Part shown: positions 1 to 10,655 of the stretch, one piece after another | Layout of the letters: each line of letters begins with the position of its first letter | Position numbering within the stretch: position 1 is the stretch's first letter | Notes under the pieces: model-generated | What the model was told of the DNA's origin: nothing | The model's input: the letters and a program-made list of their open reading frames with translations, nothing else | Databases searched by the model: none | Program-made: the position numbers and the translations under genes | Source of the DNA: Lathyrus oleraceus | Taxonomy: Eukaryota; Streptophyta; Magnoliopsida; Fabales; Fabaceae | NCBI RefSeq assembly: GCF_024323335.1 | Contig: NC_066580.1 | Location: 259,577,332-259,641,331 of the forward strand | Length of the DNA stretch: 64,000 bases | Direction of reading: 5' to 3'

Positions 1-56
1 TACACTAATTACAATTTCAGAAAGCAAAATACAAATACAAGAGAAAAGGAGACTAG

Positions 57-1568
57 TCATCCTAAGGATCCCCTAACAACGGTGTCAGATGATCTGGCTG
101 CAGGCGCATACTTCCTTCGAATGCGTCGGATCTCGGACTCAAAGGATGTCTTCATCTGAGCCTTCTCGAGGACAAGCTGATCAACAATCTTCTTCTAAGC
201 ACCAAAAGGATGAGGCATACTAGAGGAATACAGACCCTCTGCTTCTCTCTCTCTCTTCACTACTCGGTCTTCAAGAAGTTCGATAAGCGTATCTTTGTCC
301 TTAGACTCAAGCTGCAACTCCTCATGCTTTCTTCTCAAATCATGGAACCGCTCTTCCCACATATCCTTCTCTTGTTTCATCTTGGCGAGTGCGTTTTCCA
401 ACTCCTCTACATCTTGGTTAGGGAGAGTTGATGGCTCAACCATAACCATAGACATAGGTCTCTCACAAGCATAAGGCATCTTCAGTTCCAAAGCTCTCTT
501 CTTCACCCAAAGAGTGTAAGCTTCCAAAGTTACACAGTTACGTGGACCAAGCTCGGATCTTCCTTTCCTATGCACATTATGCCAAGCATGCACAATCTTC
601 TGCTTCAAAAGTTGGGGATCTTTACCCTCTTGATAGAAAAGACCTTCTAACTGAGTGTTATTAGGTTTGTCTCTCAAGGAGAACCTAAGTTGACAACGAG
701 CGAAAGCAGAGTTGTAGTTAATACCTCTTTATGTACCAATGAAAGGAACATTAGAGAATTCACCACAACTATCAATAATCTCCAAACTACCCAATGAAGA
801 ATCGTACCAAACTATATCATCATTAGTGAGAGACATAAGTCTGTGAGACCACCGTAGACATTGTTTGTTCTCCATAAAAGTAGTCATCTGAGGCAAGTGT
901 GAAATAAACCACTTGCACAGAAGAGGAACACAACAGACAATAGTTCCACCACCTTTAGAATTTCTCAAATGCATAGAGAAGTACATATCACCCAACAAAG
1001 TAGGCACAAGATTCCCAATCAAGAAGATTCTAATGGCGTTAACATCAACAAAGCCGTCAATGTTAGGGAGCAAAGCCAAACCATAGATGAGCAACACAAA
1101 GATAGCTTCAAAAGCATCTACACTACCGGCTTGTGCAAAGGCAGTAGCTTTCCCAATGAGAAACTCAGAAGTCAACCGAAACATTCCTCCTTTCTTCACA
1201 CAATGAGCCTCAATCTCAGACTTCTTTAGATGAAGAGCTTCAGCTATAATATGAGATCTAGGAATCTCTTCCAATCCACTAAACGACACTTTGTTAGAAA
1301 CACTTATTCCCAAGAGATGGGCATACTCCTCTAACGTAGGCACAAGTTGATAATCAGGAAAACTGAAGCAACGGTTGAGAGGATCATAAAGCTGAACCAA
1401 CACACTCAAAAGTCCTTCAACTACATCAGCAGATAACACAGATAAAAGCTTCCCATGACGTTGTTTGAAGTCCAAGGGATCTAATACAGAAGATGATAAC
1501 TTCCTTAACTCTTTCTAATCCGGACATTTGAAACAGTACTTCTTAGTGTTTCTTCGTCCACAATCCAT
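57..1568 (-). pseudogene. Ogre ORF1 (protein of unknown function), Ogre-A copy, three in-frame stops
   Basis: This is one frame of 504 codons, starting at ATG 1566-1568 and ending at TGA 57-59. It is broken by stops at 1515-1517, 729-731 and 195-197. The start was chosen because the same ATG context opens ORF1 in Ogre-B and Ogre-C. The N-terminus is basic, with RRNTKKY. The central globular region (FDPLxRCFxFPDxQLxPTxEEYA-like) aligns along its length with the other two copies. The C-terminal third is charged and helical (ELENALAKMKQEKDMWEERF), a likely coiled coil. Ogre elements are known to carry this extra ORF between the 5' LTR and gag; I associate its core with the plant family DUF7745, and its function is unknown. 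No nuclease or polymerase motif is visible. Confidence 0.85.
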
Positions 1569-1703
1569 GGTCTGAAAATATTTCCAAATAAAACCTCAGT
1601 TTCTTGAAGTTATTTTTCATGTGATGAATGTTATGATGCGCATGAATGCATGAATGCAACAATCACAAATAAGGGATCACACACAAGGAAAACAAAGGTC
1701 AAG

Positions 1704-1708
1704 GGATG
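1704..1708. repeat. TSD GGATG, left copy, of copia-1
   Basis: GGATG at 1704-1708 and again at 10108-10112 flanks the two LTR ends of copia-1. Removing one copy plus the element restores the Ogre-A leader in line with the Ogre-C leader near 33640-33660. Confidence 0.95.
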
Positions 1709-3120
1709 TGAAATTCTAGTTAACAGACTTTCGATGTCACACGGGATGTTATGACATCCAACTCTGCGCAGACAAGAATTATGCAGAACTTAACAATTAA
1801 GTGCAGTAAATAACACAAGGAATTGTTTACCCAGTTCGGTCTCACACACACCTACGTCCGGGGGCTACCAAGCCAGGGAGGAAATCCACTATTAGTAGTA
1901 TTAATTCAGACCTTAAACCAACTGTTTAATCCTATCACTTAATACCTACCCAATGCAATTTCAATCTTACACTAAGATCAGAGTTCCTACTCACTCCCCC
2001 TCATTCACCTCAGTGATTACAACCTTTAATTAGATTAAAGTTAATGATGAAGTCACACTTCAAACAACTCTTGATTGTGCTTAACAACTTTAATCAAGAT
2101 ATACAACACTCACGCTTAAAAGCTTAGAGTGACACAACACTTACAACTCAATGAACACCCTAGTCCAATGCAATCATCTAAGTGATAATTGCTTGGCTTA
2201 CAAGATACACCTAATACAAGACACACACAAAAATACAGTAGTGAAGTATGATGGACCAATAAAATCTTCACGCCTAAAACCCACGAGTTCTGAAAGAAGG
2301 ATTGCCATCCTTTTATATTGCAGCACTTGGGCCTTGTACTTGTATTTCCTAAAATTAAGGTTAAGCAAGTTAACCTAATTTCCACATATTAGGGTACTAA
2401 TAAATAGGCTATTTGTTAGGTTCATTAATTGTAGCTTAGTTGTTAGTTTCCTGGATTTTAGCTCAGCTGTTGGACTCTTGAAGAATAGCCTAAGAAAAAT
2501 GCTGTAACAGAAAAACTAACCATCCTACACTTTAGCATATGCTGTCAGGAATGAATGTCACAACATTCAGTTTGACGACCAGAACATATACCATATGCTA
2601 AGTCTGTTATTTTCCTGCAAACAGATTGTGCTAAATGCTATACTGTAGAAGACCAACCAGTCTATACTTCAATATCAGCTTACAGTAATAAATGTCAAAA
2701 CATCCAGTTTGACATTTACACAATGGCCTTATGCCAGGTATGTTATTCCCTTGATAAACAGACTGAGATACATATTGAACTGAAGCAGAAAAAACCAACC
2801 TACCTATTTTTCAGTATATGTTGTCATTGATGAATGTCATAACATCCAGTTTGACAATTAGACAGTAGGCCTTATGCCAGGTCTGGTATTCTCCTGAATA
2901 AATAGACTGAGATAAATACTGAGTTATAACAGACAACCAACTATTCTAAACCTCAGTATCTGCTGTCAGGGATGAATGTCGTAACATCTAGTTTAACATT
3001 CAGTAAATCCTGTATTAGTTAAACCTGCAGCATACTACTCAAGTATGTCATGACATCAGTTAAGTCATCATAGTACAGTTAGATGTTTTAACATAAAATG
3101 CAGCCAATCAAACATCTACA
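1709..3120 (-). repeat. copia-1 3' LTR
   Basis: This LTR is 1,412 bp, identical in length to its partner at 8696-10107. In element orientation it begins TGTAGATG next to the PPT and ends ACTAGAATTTCA. It contains a TATA-like TATAAAAGG (minus strand, 2309-2317), a 29-nt palindrome (2070-2098), an AT-rich inverted repeat CTTTAAT/ATTAAAG (about 2031-2047) and four degenerate tandem units in the U3 part (about 2541-3010). Confidence 0.95.
2541..3010 (-). repeat. About 140-bp degenerate tandem repeats in copia U3
   Basis: Four units start near 2541, 2679, 2820 and 2962. Each has the core GAATGTCAyAACATyCAGTT followed by a variable stretch with GGCCTTATGCCAGGT or a relative. The same four-unit layout occurs near 9529-9998 and 57465-57900. 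In element orientation the array lies between the LTR start and the TATA box, which is where enhancer repeats are expected. Confidence 0.8.
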
Positions 3121-3134
3121 AACTCCCCCTTTGG
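3121..3134 (-). other. Polypurine tract of copia-1
   Basis: In element orientation this is CCAAAGGGGGAGTT, immediately before the 3' LTR start TGTAG. The same tract precedes the copia-2 LTR at 58015-58028. Confidence 0.92.
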
Positions 3135-3555
3135 CAAATTTTTGGCTAAAATAACTTGGCATCACAACAGAGTTCACAGCAGCGGAAAAACACACATCTA
3201 GCAGGGAAATTTACCTAGCTAATACACTCAGAGCAGCAACACACTCAACACACATAGAAGTTAAATAAAAACTTCTAACAGCAACACACATACAGAAGTT
3301 AAATAAAAACTTCAAACGGCAGCACACATACAGATAACACACTCACACTCATCACACATAGAAGTGGACCATCAGCTGTAGCACAACCTCTGGATTAGAG
3401 GATCTTCAATATTTGTTTAATCACATAGCAAATAATTTGTTGTCCTGGGGCATCACAGGTGTTACTCTCCCTTTTTGTCAAAAATGTTGCCAAAGCAACA
3501 CTTTAAATTACAAACCAAAATAAACAGAATTACATACAAATGACAGAAACACAAT
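3135..3555 (-). other. copia-1 pre-PPT spacer
   Basis: This is an AC-rich non-coding stretch between the PPT and the palindrome cluster. It repeats the phrase AGAAGTTAAATAAAAACTTC (about 3257-3275 and 3293-3313), itself an imperfect inverted repeat with GAAGTT/AACTTC arms. The same phrase occurs near 58130-58145 in copia-2. No ORF is supported. Confidence 0.6.
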
Positions 3556-3662
3556 CTTGATTTTACTTCACAGTTTCAATCAAGAATACCCCCTCTTGAT
3601 CTTGCTTTACAGCTTTGATCAAGACACCACCCACTTGATCTTGCTTCACAGCTTTGATCAAG
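3556..3662 (-). repeat. Three 29-nt palindromes between pol and PPT, copia-1
   Basis: Units at 3556-3584, 3595-3623 and 3634-3662 are each exactly 29 nt, with complementary ends (CTTGATT/AATCAAG or CTTGATC/GATCAAG) and a shared middle close to CTTCACAGCTT. The unit starts are 39 bp apart. Sireviruses are reported to carry repeated palindromes upstream of the PPT. The same unit also occurs inside the LTRs. Confidence 0.88.
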
Positions 3663-3926
3663 TAGTCACACACTCTTGCTTTAGAGCAGGTACACCCATA
3701 TCAGATGCCATGACTTTGAGTCTGACATCTTGAACCACTCCTGCATGAACACTTTCTTGAAGTCCAGCAGGCACATAGGCTGTCTCATGTTAGGATATCC
3801 CCTTAACATCTTGTTACCACACTTGCAACAAGTAACAAAGCTGTGATCTGTTGTCCAGTCATAACACACTTTCAATTGTTTAATAGGTTGAGGTATTAAA
3901 CAATACATCCCAAACATCATTGGTTG
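3663..3926 (-). pseudogene. Conserved short post-pol reading frame, copia-1 copy, frameshifted
   Basis: Directly downstream of the gag-pol stop is a frame beginning QPMMFGMYCL. It is open for about 80 codons (3681-3920) and aligns with the frame at 58412-58672 of copia-2. Shared residues include MFG, CLI, PIKQ, YDW-TDHS and the FK near the middle. After the FKK the match moves to another frame (HAGVVQDVR-like against HAGVVLDVR), so this copy has a small indel. The product is unknown. Sireviruses sometimes carry an extra, env-like ORF in this position, but I see no signal peptide or membrane segment. It could also be a conserved non-coding tract that happens to be open. Confidence 0.45.
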
Positions 3927-6900
3927 CTATAAATCCTCAGACAGGCATATTCCCAATTTGCCCCTTAAAGTTTCAAACTGAGTAGCATCCAGAGCCTTTG
4001 TGAATATGTCAGCGAGTTGTAGTTCAGTGGCTACATGTTCCAAGGTAATCACTTTATCTTCCACCAGATCTCTGATGAAGTGATGTCTAATGTCAATATG
4101 TTTGGTCCTACTGTGTTGGATGGGATTCTTGGAAATATTGATGGCACTGAGATTGTCACAGAACAATGTCATGACATTCTGAGAGACATTGTACTCAGTA
4201 AGCATCTGTTTCATCCACACCAGTTGGGAACAACTGCTTCCAGTTGCTATGTACTCAGCCTCTGCAGTGGACAGTGATACACAGTTCTGTTTCTTGTTGA
4301 ACCATGATATGAGATTGTTTCCTAAGAAGAAACATCCTCCTGATGTGCTTTTTCTGTCATCAGCACTCCCAACCCAATCAGCATCACAATACCCAGATAA
4401 GACAGGCTCAGAGCCATGAGAGTATAACATACCATAGTCACAAGTCCCATTGACATACTTGAGAATCCTCTTGACTTGATTTAAGTGGCTCACTTTGGGT
4501 TCTGCTTGGTATCTAGCACACACTCCAACTGCATAGGAAATATCACGTCTACTTGCAGTTAGATATAGTAGACTAACTATCATGCTTCTATACAAGCATT
4601 GATCAACACTGGGACCTCCTTCATCTTTGGTTAATTTTAAATGAGTAGGTGCAGGAGTTCTTTTGTGTCTAGCATTATCCATACCAAACTTCTTAACTAT
4701 GTTTTTGGCATATTTGCTTTGGGAGAGAAACATAGAATCCTCCATTTGGTTAACTTGCATTCCAAGAAAATAAGTCAATTCCCCAACCAGCCTCATTTCA
4801 AACTCAGATTGCATCTGGTGAACAAAATGTTTCACCATTTGCTCTGACATTCCACCAAAGACAATATCATCCACATAAATTTGGGCAATCATGATTTTGC
4901 CATCTTCATCCTTCCCAAACAGGGTCTTATCTATCCCTCCTTTCCTGTACCCATGAAAGGTCAGAAATTCAGTCAACCTTTCATACCAAGCTCTAGGAGC
5001 TTGCTTCAACCCATACAAAGCTTTCCTCAACTTGTACACATGTTTAGGCAGGTTAGGATCACAGAACCCTTTAGGTTGTTCCACATAGACTTCTTCATTC
5101 AAGTAGCCATTTAAAAAGGCACTCTTCACATCCATTTGGAACAATTTGAACTTCAGAATGCAGGCCACACCTAACAACAATCTTATTGACTCAAGTCTTG
5201 CAACGGGTGCAAACGTCTCATCAAAATCAACCCCTTCAACTTGAGTATACCCTTGTGCCACTAGTCTTGCTTTATTCCTGGTGATTACTCCTTTCTCATC
5301 AGACTTGTTCTTGTAAATCCACTTGGTACCAATGATGTTAGTCCCTTCAGGTCGTGGAACTAGCTCCCATACTTCCATCCTTTTAAACTGCTCCAGTTCA
5401 TCTTGCATGGCATTGATCCAATATTCATCAATCAGGGCTTCTTTCACATTTTTTGGTTCAACCTGGGATACAAAACAGGAATTTGAGCTCATTTCCCTTG
5501 ATCCGGTAGTCACACCACTATTGGGATTCCCTAAGATAAGATCCTTAGGGTGATCTTTCTGAATTCTGATAGACGGCACTTTGTTGGATGCATCTACCTC
5601 ACATTCAGGAGTAGTCTCATATACTTCTTCAGACTTGACTGGTATGTCTGTTGAAGTATCAAGGAATGTCCCAACATCCTCTATGACATCGACTCCTTCC
5701 TCTTTATCATCCACAATAACATTTATGGATTCCATCAGGACATTGGTCCTGGAGTTGAACACTCTGTAGGCTCTGCTCTTAGTTGAGTATCCTAGGAATA
5801 TACCCTCATCACTTTTGGGGTCCACTTTCCTTCTTTGTTCACGATCTGTAAGAATGTAACATCTGCTTCCAAAGATATGAAAGTACTTCACAGTGGGTTT
5901 TCTGCCTTTCCATATTTCATACAGAGTGGACGAGGTTCCTTTTCTCAAGGTAACTCTATTGTGAACATAGCAAGCTGTATTCATAGCTTCAGCCCAAAAG
6001 TGCATAGGAAGCTTCTTTGCATGAATCATAGCTCCGGCAGATTCTTGAATGGTTCTGTTTTTTCTTTCAACTATCCCATTTTGCTGAGGAGTTATAGGAG
6101 AGGAAAACTCATGACTTATCCCTTCAGACGAGCAGAACTCATCAAACTTGGAATTTTTAAACTCTGTCCCATGGTCACTCCTAATTCGGACCACACAACT
6201 GTCCTTTTCCCTTTGAAGTCTGATGCACAGTTCCTTGAAGACGTCAAATGCATCTGATTTTTCTCTGATGAAGCTTATCCAAGTGTATCTGGAATGGTCA
6301 TCAACAACCACATAGGCATATCTCTTTCCACCCAGACTTTCAACCTGCATAGGTCCCATTAAGTCTATGTGCAAAAGTTCAAGAGTTTTGGATATTGTAG
6401 GATGTCCCAGCTTAGGATATGACATCTTGGTTTGCTTGCCAACCTGGCATTCTCCACAGACTCTTCCTTCATCAATAAGAAGCTTTGGGATTCCTCTAAC
6501 TTCTTCCTTGGATATGATCTTTTTCATTCCCCTTAAATGAAGATGACCAAGACGTCTATGCCACAGCTTCACCTCTTGTTCTTCCTTGGCTGAGGAGCAA
6601 ATTGTGGAGTAGTTTGAGACTTTAGGTTCCCATAGATAGCAGTTATCTTTGGATCTGGATCCTCTCATAACTTCCTGATTATCTCCATTCGTCACAACAC
6701 ATAGCTCCTTAGTGAACTGAACATAGAACCCTTGATCACACAGCTGGCTTATGCTGATGAGATTAGCGGTTAGTCCTTTTACTAACAACACATTATTCAG
6801 TTCTGGAACTCCAGAGCTGTCCAGTTTACCCACACCTTTGATTTTTCCTTTAGCACCATCACCAAAGGTCACATAACTGATAGTGTGAGGTTGTATATCC

Positions 6901-8624
6901 ACCAATAAATTCTCCATACCAGTCATAAGTCTTGAGCAGCCACTATCAAAGTACCAGTCTTCTCAGGTAGAGGCCCTTAGAGCTGTGTGAGCTAACCTAG
7001 CAACCCATCGACGTTTCTTGATGGGGGCATTGTGCTTATATGCCTTATGCTTAGGTCTGACATGAGGGGTTTGGTTAGGATAACCATGCAACTTGTAGCA
7101 GAAGGCTTTTATATGACCAAATCTACCACAGTAGTGACATCTCCGTCTCTGAAATTTCTTCTTTTGATGGTTACTCATCCTGGTTCCCTGATGTTGAGAC
7201 ATTGGTTGTGACTTCTGCTTGAATTTCTGAACTTCAGCCTTTGAGCGTTTGAGTTCAGTTGAGGATTTCTTCACAAAGCCTAAACCAGACATGGCTCCTG
7301 ACTTCTGTCCCACCTTTAGGATCTCTTCCAATGTGTCCGTTCCTTTATTTAGCATTCTGATGGATTTTGTCATTTGATCTAGCTTGGAGGTCAGCAACAT
7401 TATCTCACCATTTAGATCATCTATGATTGTCAAATGCTTCTTTTTCTCATCCTCCAGCTCCTTGATGAGGTTCTTCTGCTTTTCTCCTTGGACACGCACT
7501 TCTGCGCTTTTAACACATAGCTCTTTATATGATGCAGTAAGTTCAACAAAAGTCAGTTCATCTCCACTTGAGTCATCATCAGATGCATAGACACTAGTTA
7601 GTGTCGTGACATGTTTAGCAGATTCTCCTTCAGATTCACTCTCAGAATCTCCTTCAGACCAGGTGACAGATAGCCCCTTCTTTTGCATCTTGAGGTAAGT
7701 AGGACATTCAGCTCTAACGTTTCCAAAACCTTCACATCCATGACACTGGATTCCCTTGCCTTGGTTGAACTTTTCTTCAGAAGTTGATCTTTTCCTGATG
7801 TCAGACGACATGTTCTTGACATTTGGTCTACCTTTTTGATCAATCTTCTTTATGAACTTGTTGAACTGTCTCCCAAGCATGGCTATGGCTTCTGATATGC
7901 TTTCATCACCTCCAATACTTCCTTCTTCTGACTCCTCTTCAGTATTTGATACAAAATCTATGCTTTTGTTCTTCTTTTCAACATTCTCACACAAGCCCAT
8001 TTCAAAAGTTTGGAGAGAACCAATAAGCTCATCAACCTTCATATTTCTGATATCTTAAGCCTCTTCTATGGCTGTGACCTTCATGGAAAATCTCTTTGGC
8101 AATGATCTGAGAATATTTCTTACAAGTTTCTCTTCATCCATTTTCTCACCTAAGCCACCATAAGTGTTGGCAATTTCAAGAATATTCATGTGGAAGTCAT
8201 GAATAGTCTCATCCTCTTTCATCCTCAGATTTTCAAACTTGGTGGTCAGCATCTGAAGTTTAGACATCCTCACCTTGGAGGTACCTTCATGGGTTATCTT
8301 GAGGGTATCCCAAACTTCCTTAGCCAGCTCACAGTGATGCACCAATCTGAAGATGTTCTTACTTATTCCATTGAACAATGCATTCAAGGCCTTAGAATTT
8401 CCAAGGGCTAATGCCTCTTGCTCCTTGTCCCACTCTTCTTCAGGAATTTGCATACTGACTCCATCTTTACCTGTCTTCATTGGATGTTCCCATCCTTTGT
8501 TGACAGCTCTCCAGACTTTGCTATCTAGAGACCTCAAGAAGGCTATCATACGAGGCTTTCAGTCATCATAGTTAGAACCATCCAGCATGGGTGGTCTATT
8601 TGAGTATCCTACATCCTTGTCCAT
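3927..8624 (-). pseudogene. gag-pol: copia-1 gag-pol polyprotein, three in-frame stops
   Basis: This is one frame of 1,566 codons, from ATG 8622-8624 to TAG 3927-3929. It is interrupted only by stops at 8559-8561 (TGA, expected Trp), 8055-8057 (TAA, where copia-2 has Gln) and 6963-6965 (TGA, where copia-2 has Arg). There is no frameshift. Approximate residues: UBN2-like gag 1-200; first knuckle 294-307, CHGCEGFGNVRAEC, whose His is replaced by Asn; coiled coil 365-430; second knuckle 496-509, CHYCGRFGHIKAFC; protease DSG 560-562; integrase with LWHRRLGHL and CGEC zinc residues, then DLMG, SDHGTEF and VERKNR catalytic blocks; RT with YVDD at about 1250-1253; RNase H with CDADW and STAEAEY. The start fits the initiator just downstream of the PBS. 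It is non-functional as it stands. Confidence 0.93.
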
Positions 8625-8680
8625 GGTTCTAGAAAGTAACTTTCCTAGATCTCACCCAGAAATTAACAGGAAGGGGTGTC

Positions 8681-8695
8681 TGCTCTGATGCCAAT
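8681..8695 (-). other. Primer-binding site of copia-1 (initiator Met tRNA)
   Basis: In element orientation the 5' LTR end TTCA is followed by ATTGGCATCAGAGCA. Canonical plant copia PBSs read TGGTATCAGAGC, so there is one mismatch. The ATG of gag lies about 57 bp downstream. Confidence 0.9.
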
Positions 8696-10107
8696 TGAAA
8701 TTCTAGTTAACATACTTTCGATGTCACACGGGATGTTATGACATCCAACTCTGCGCAGACAAGAATTATGTAGAACTTAAAAATTAAGTGCAGTAAATAA
8801 CATAAGGAATTGTTTACCCAGTTCGGTGTCACACACACCTACGTCTGGGGGCTACCAAGCCAGGGAGGAAATCCACTATTAGTAGTACTAATTCAGACCT
8901 TAAACCAACTGTTTAATCCTATCACTTAATACCTACCCAATGCAATTTCAATCTTACACTAAGATCAGAGTTCCTACTCACTCCCCCTCAATCACCTCAG
9001 TGATTACAACCTTTAATTAGATTAAAGTTAATGATGAAGTCACACTTCAAACAACTCTTGATTGTGCTTAACAACTTTAATCAAGATACACAGCACTCAC
9101 GCTTAAAAGCTTAGAGTGACACAACACTTACAACTCAATGAACACCCTAGTCCAATGCAATCATCTAAGCGATAATTGCTTGGCTTACAAGATACACCTA
9201 ATACAAGACACACACAAAAATACAACAGTGAAGTATGATGGACCAATAAAATCTTCACGCCTAAAACCCACGAGTTCTGAAAGAAGGATTGTCATCCTTT
9301 TATATTGCAGCAGTTGGGCCTTGTACTTGTATTTCCTAAAATTAAGGTTAAGCAAGTTAACCTAATTTCCACATATTAGGGTACTAACAAATAGGCTATT
9401 TCTAAGGTTCATTAATTGTAGCTTAGTTGTTAGTTTCCTGGATTTTAGCTCAGTTGTTGGACTCCTGAAGAATAGCCTGAGAAAAATGCTGAAACAAAAA
9501 AACTAACCATCCTACACTTTAGCATATGCTGTCAGGAATGAATGTCATAACATTCAGTTTGACGACCAGAACATATACCATATGCTAAGTCTGTTATTTT
9601 CTTGCAAACAGACTGTGCTAAATGCTGTACTGTAGCAAACCAACCAGTCTATACTTCAATATGAGCTTACAGTAATAAATGTCAAAACATCCAGTTTGAC
9701 ATTTACACAATGGCCTTATGCAAGGTATGTTATTCCCTTGATAAACAGACTGAGATACATACTGAACTGAAGCAGAAAAAACCAACCTGCCTATTATTCA
9801 GTATATCCTGTCACTGATGAATGTCATAACATCCAGTTTGACATTCAGACAGTAGGCCTTATGCCAGGTCTGGTATTCTCCTGAATAAACAGACTGAGAT
9901 AAATACTGAGTTATAACAGACAACCAACTATTCTAAATCTCAGTATCTGTTGTCAGGGATGAATGTCATAACATCTAGTTTGACATTCAGTAAATCTTGT
10001 ATTAGCTAAACCTGCAGCATACTACTCAAGTATGTCATGATATCAGTTAAGACATCATAGTACAGTTAGATGTTTTAACACAAAATGCAGCCAATTAAAC
10101 ATCTACA
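8696..10107 (-). repeat. copia-1 5' LTR
   Basis: This LTR is 1,412 bp and collinear with 1709-3120, with scattered substitutions only. It contains the 29-nt palindrome at 9057-9085 and the U3 tandem units at about 9529-9998. Confidence 0.95.
9296..9304 (-). promoter_or_regulatory. TATA box of the copia-1 5' LTR
   Basis: TATAAAAGG on the minus strand, about 800 bp into the LTR in element orientation. It is conserved at 2309-2317 and at 57234-57243 (one T longer). In the right-hand copia-2 LTR the same site (near 63767-63776) reads TACAAAAAGG and looks damaged. Confidence 0.7.
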
Positions 10108-10655
10108 GGATGAATCAAGTCATTGTCAAGATGAATCATCCATTTTGGTGGATTATGGTTTTCACCTTATCAGCACCCAAGTTCCATTGATATTGACAAG
10201 ACTTGATTGGATCAAACAAGAATCAAGGGTTTGTTGTGAGTCACGAGCATGGAGTCAGGTTAAGAACCATCCCAAAGGAGTGTACTAAGGATAAAACCGG
10301 TAGATCATGTTCTAAAAAGTTACCAGATTCTTAATTCCATCTATCGGATATTACGGGTTAGGATGACTGACTCAATAACCCATAATATTCTCAAGAGAAA
10401 CTCATTTGAGTGTAGTATCGTGTAACAACTGTTATCAAGTTTACACCTGAAAAGTATCCGCACTACGTCCTAAATAGGCCAAGTTGGGTTAAATGTTCTA
10501 CGGTCCTCAACTTCTCGGAGCGCAATTTAGAGAAAGTAATGCCTAACCACAAATAACTTGTGTGACATCAATAGCTCCAAAAGGGTCTCCACTAAGTAGA
10601 TGGATATCAAGACAACTTGTTAAGGGCTACTCCACACAAGTCGAACATGACTATA
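10108..10655 (-). other. Ogre-A leader (5' UTR) piece
   Basis: Read on the minus strand, this aligns with the plus-strand Ogre leaders at 27240-27800 and 33090-33660. Shared phrases include ACTTGTGTGGAG, GTCACACAAGTTA, TTGGCCTATTTAGGAC, ACACTC and CCACCAAAATGGATG. It contains no gene. It ends at the CTATA duplication (10651-10655) left by the LTR-beta insertion. Confidence 0.88.

Larger units (their letters stand above)
1709..10107 (-). mobile_element. copia-1: full-length Sirevirus-type Ty1/copia element
   Basis: This is a complete 8,399-bp element on the minus strand, with two 1,412-bp LTRs starting TGTAG and ending TTCA in element orientation. The PBS matches the initiator-Met tRNA 3' end and the PPT is CCAAAGGGGGAG. 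A single gag-pol frame (3927-8624) is broken by three stops. A long pol-to-PPT spacer carries repeated palindromes. Domain order GAG-PR-INT-RT-RH is typical of copia. The long gag with two CCHC knuckles and the palindromes point to Sirevirus (SIRE/Maximus group). It inserted into the Ogre-A leader. The LTRs differ by a few percent by eye; I did not compute a value. Confidence 0.95.

Noticed and set aside
3556..3662. CRISPR-like array from regularly spaced 29-nt palindromes
   Set aside because: There are only three units with 10-bp spacers, inside a plant retrotransposon and conserved as palindromes in a sister element.
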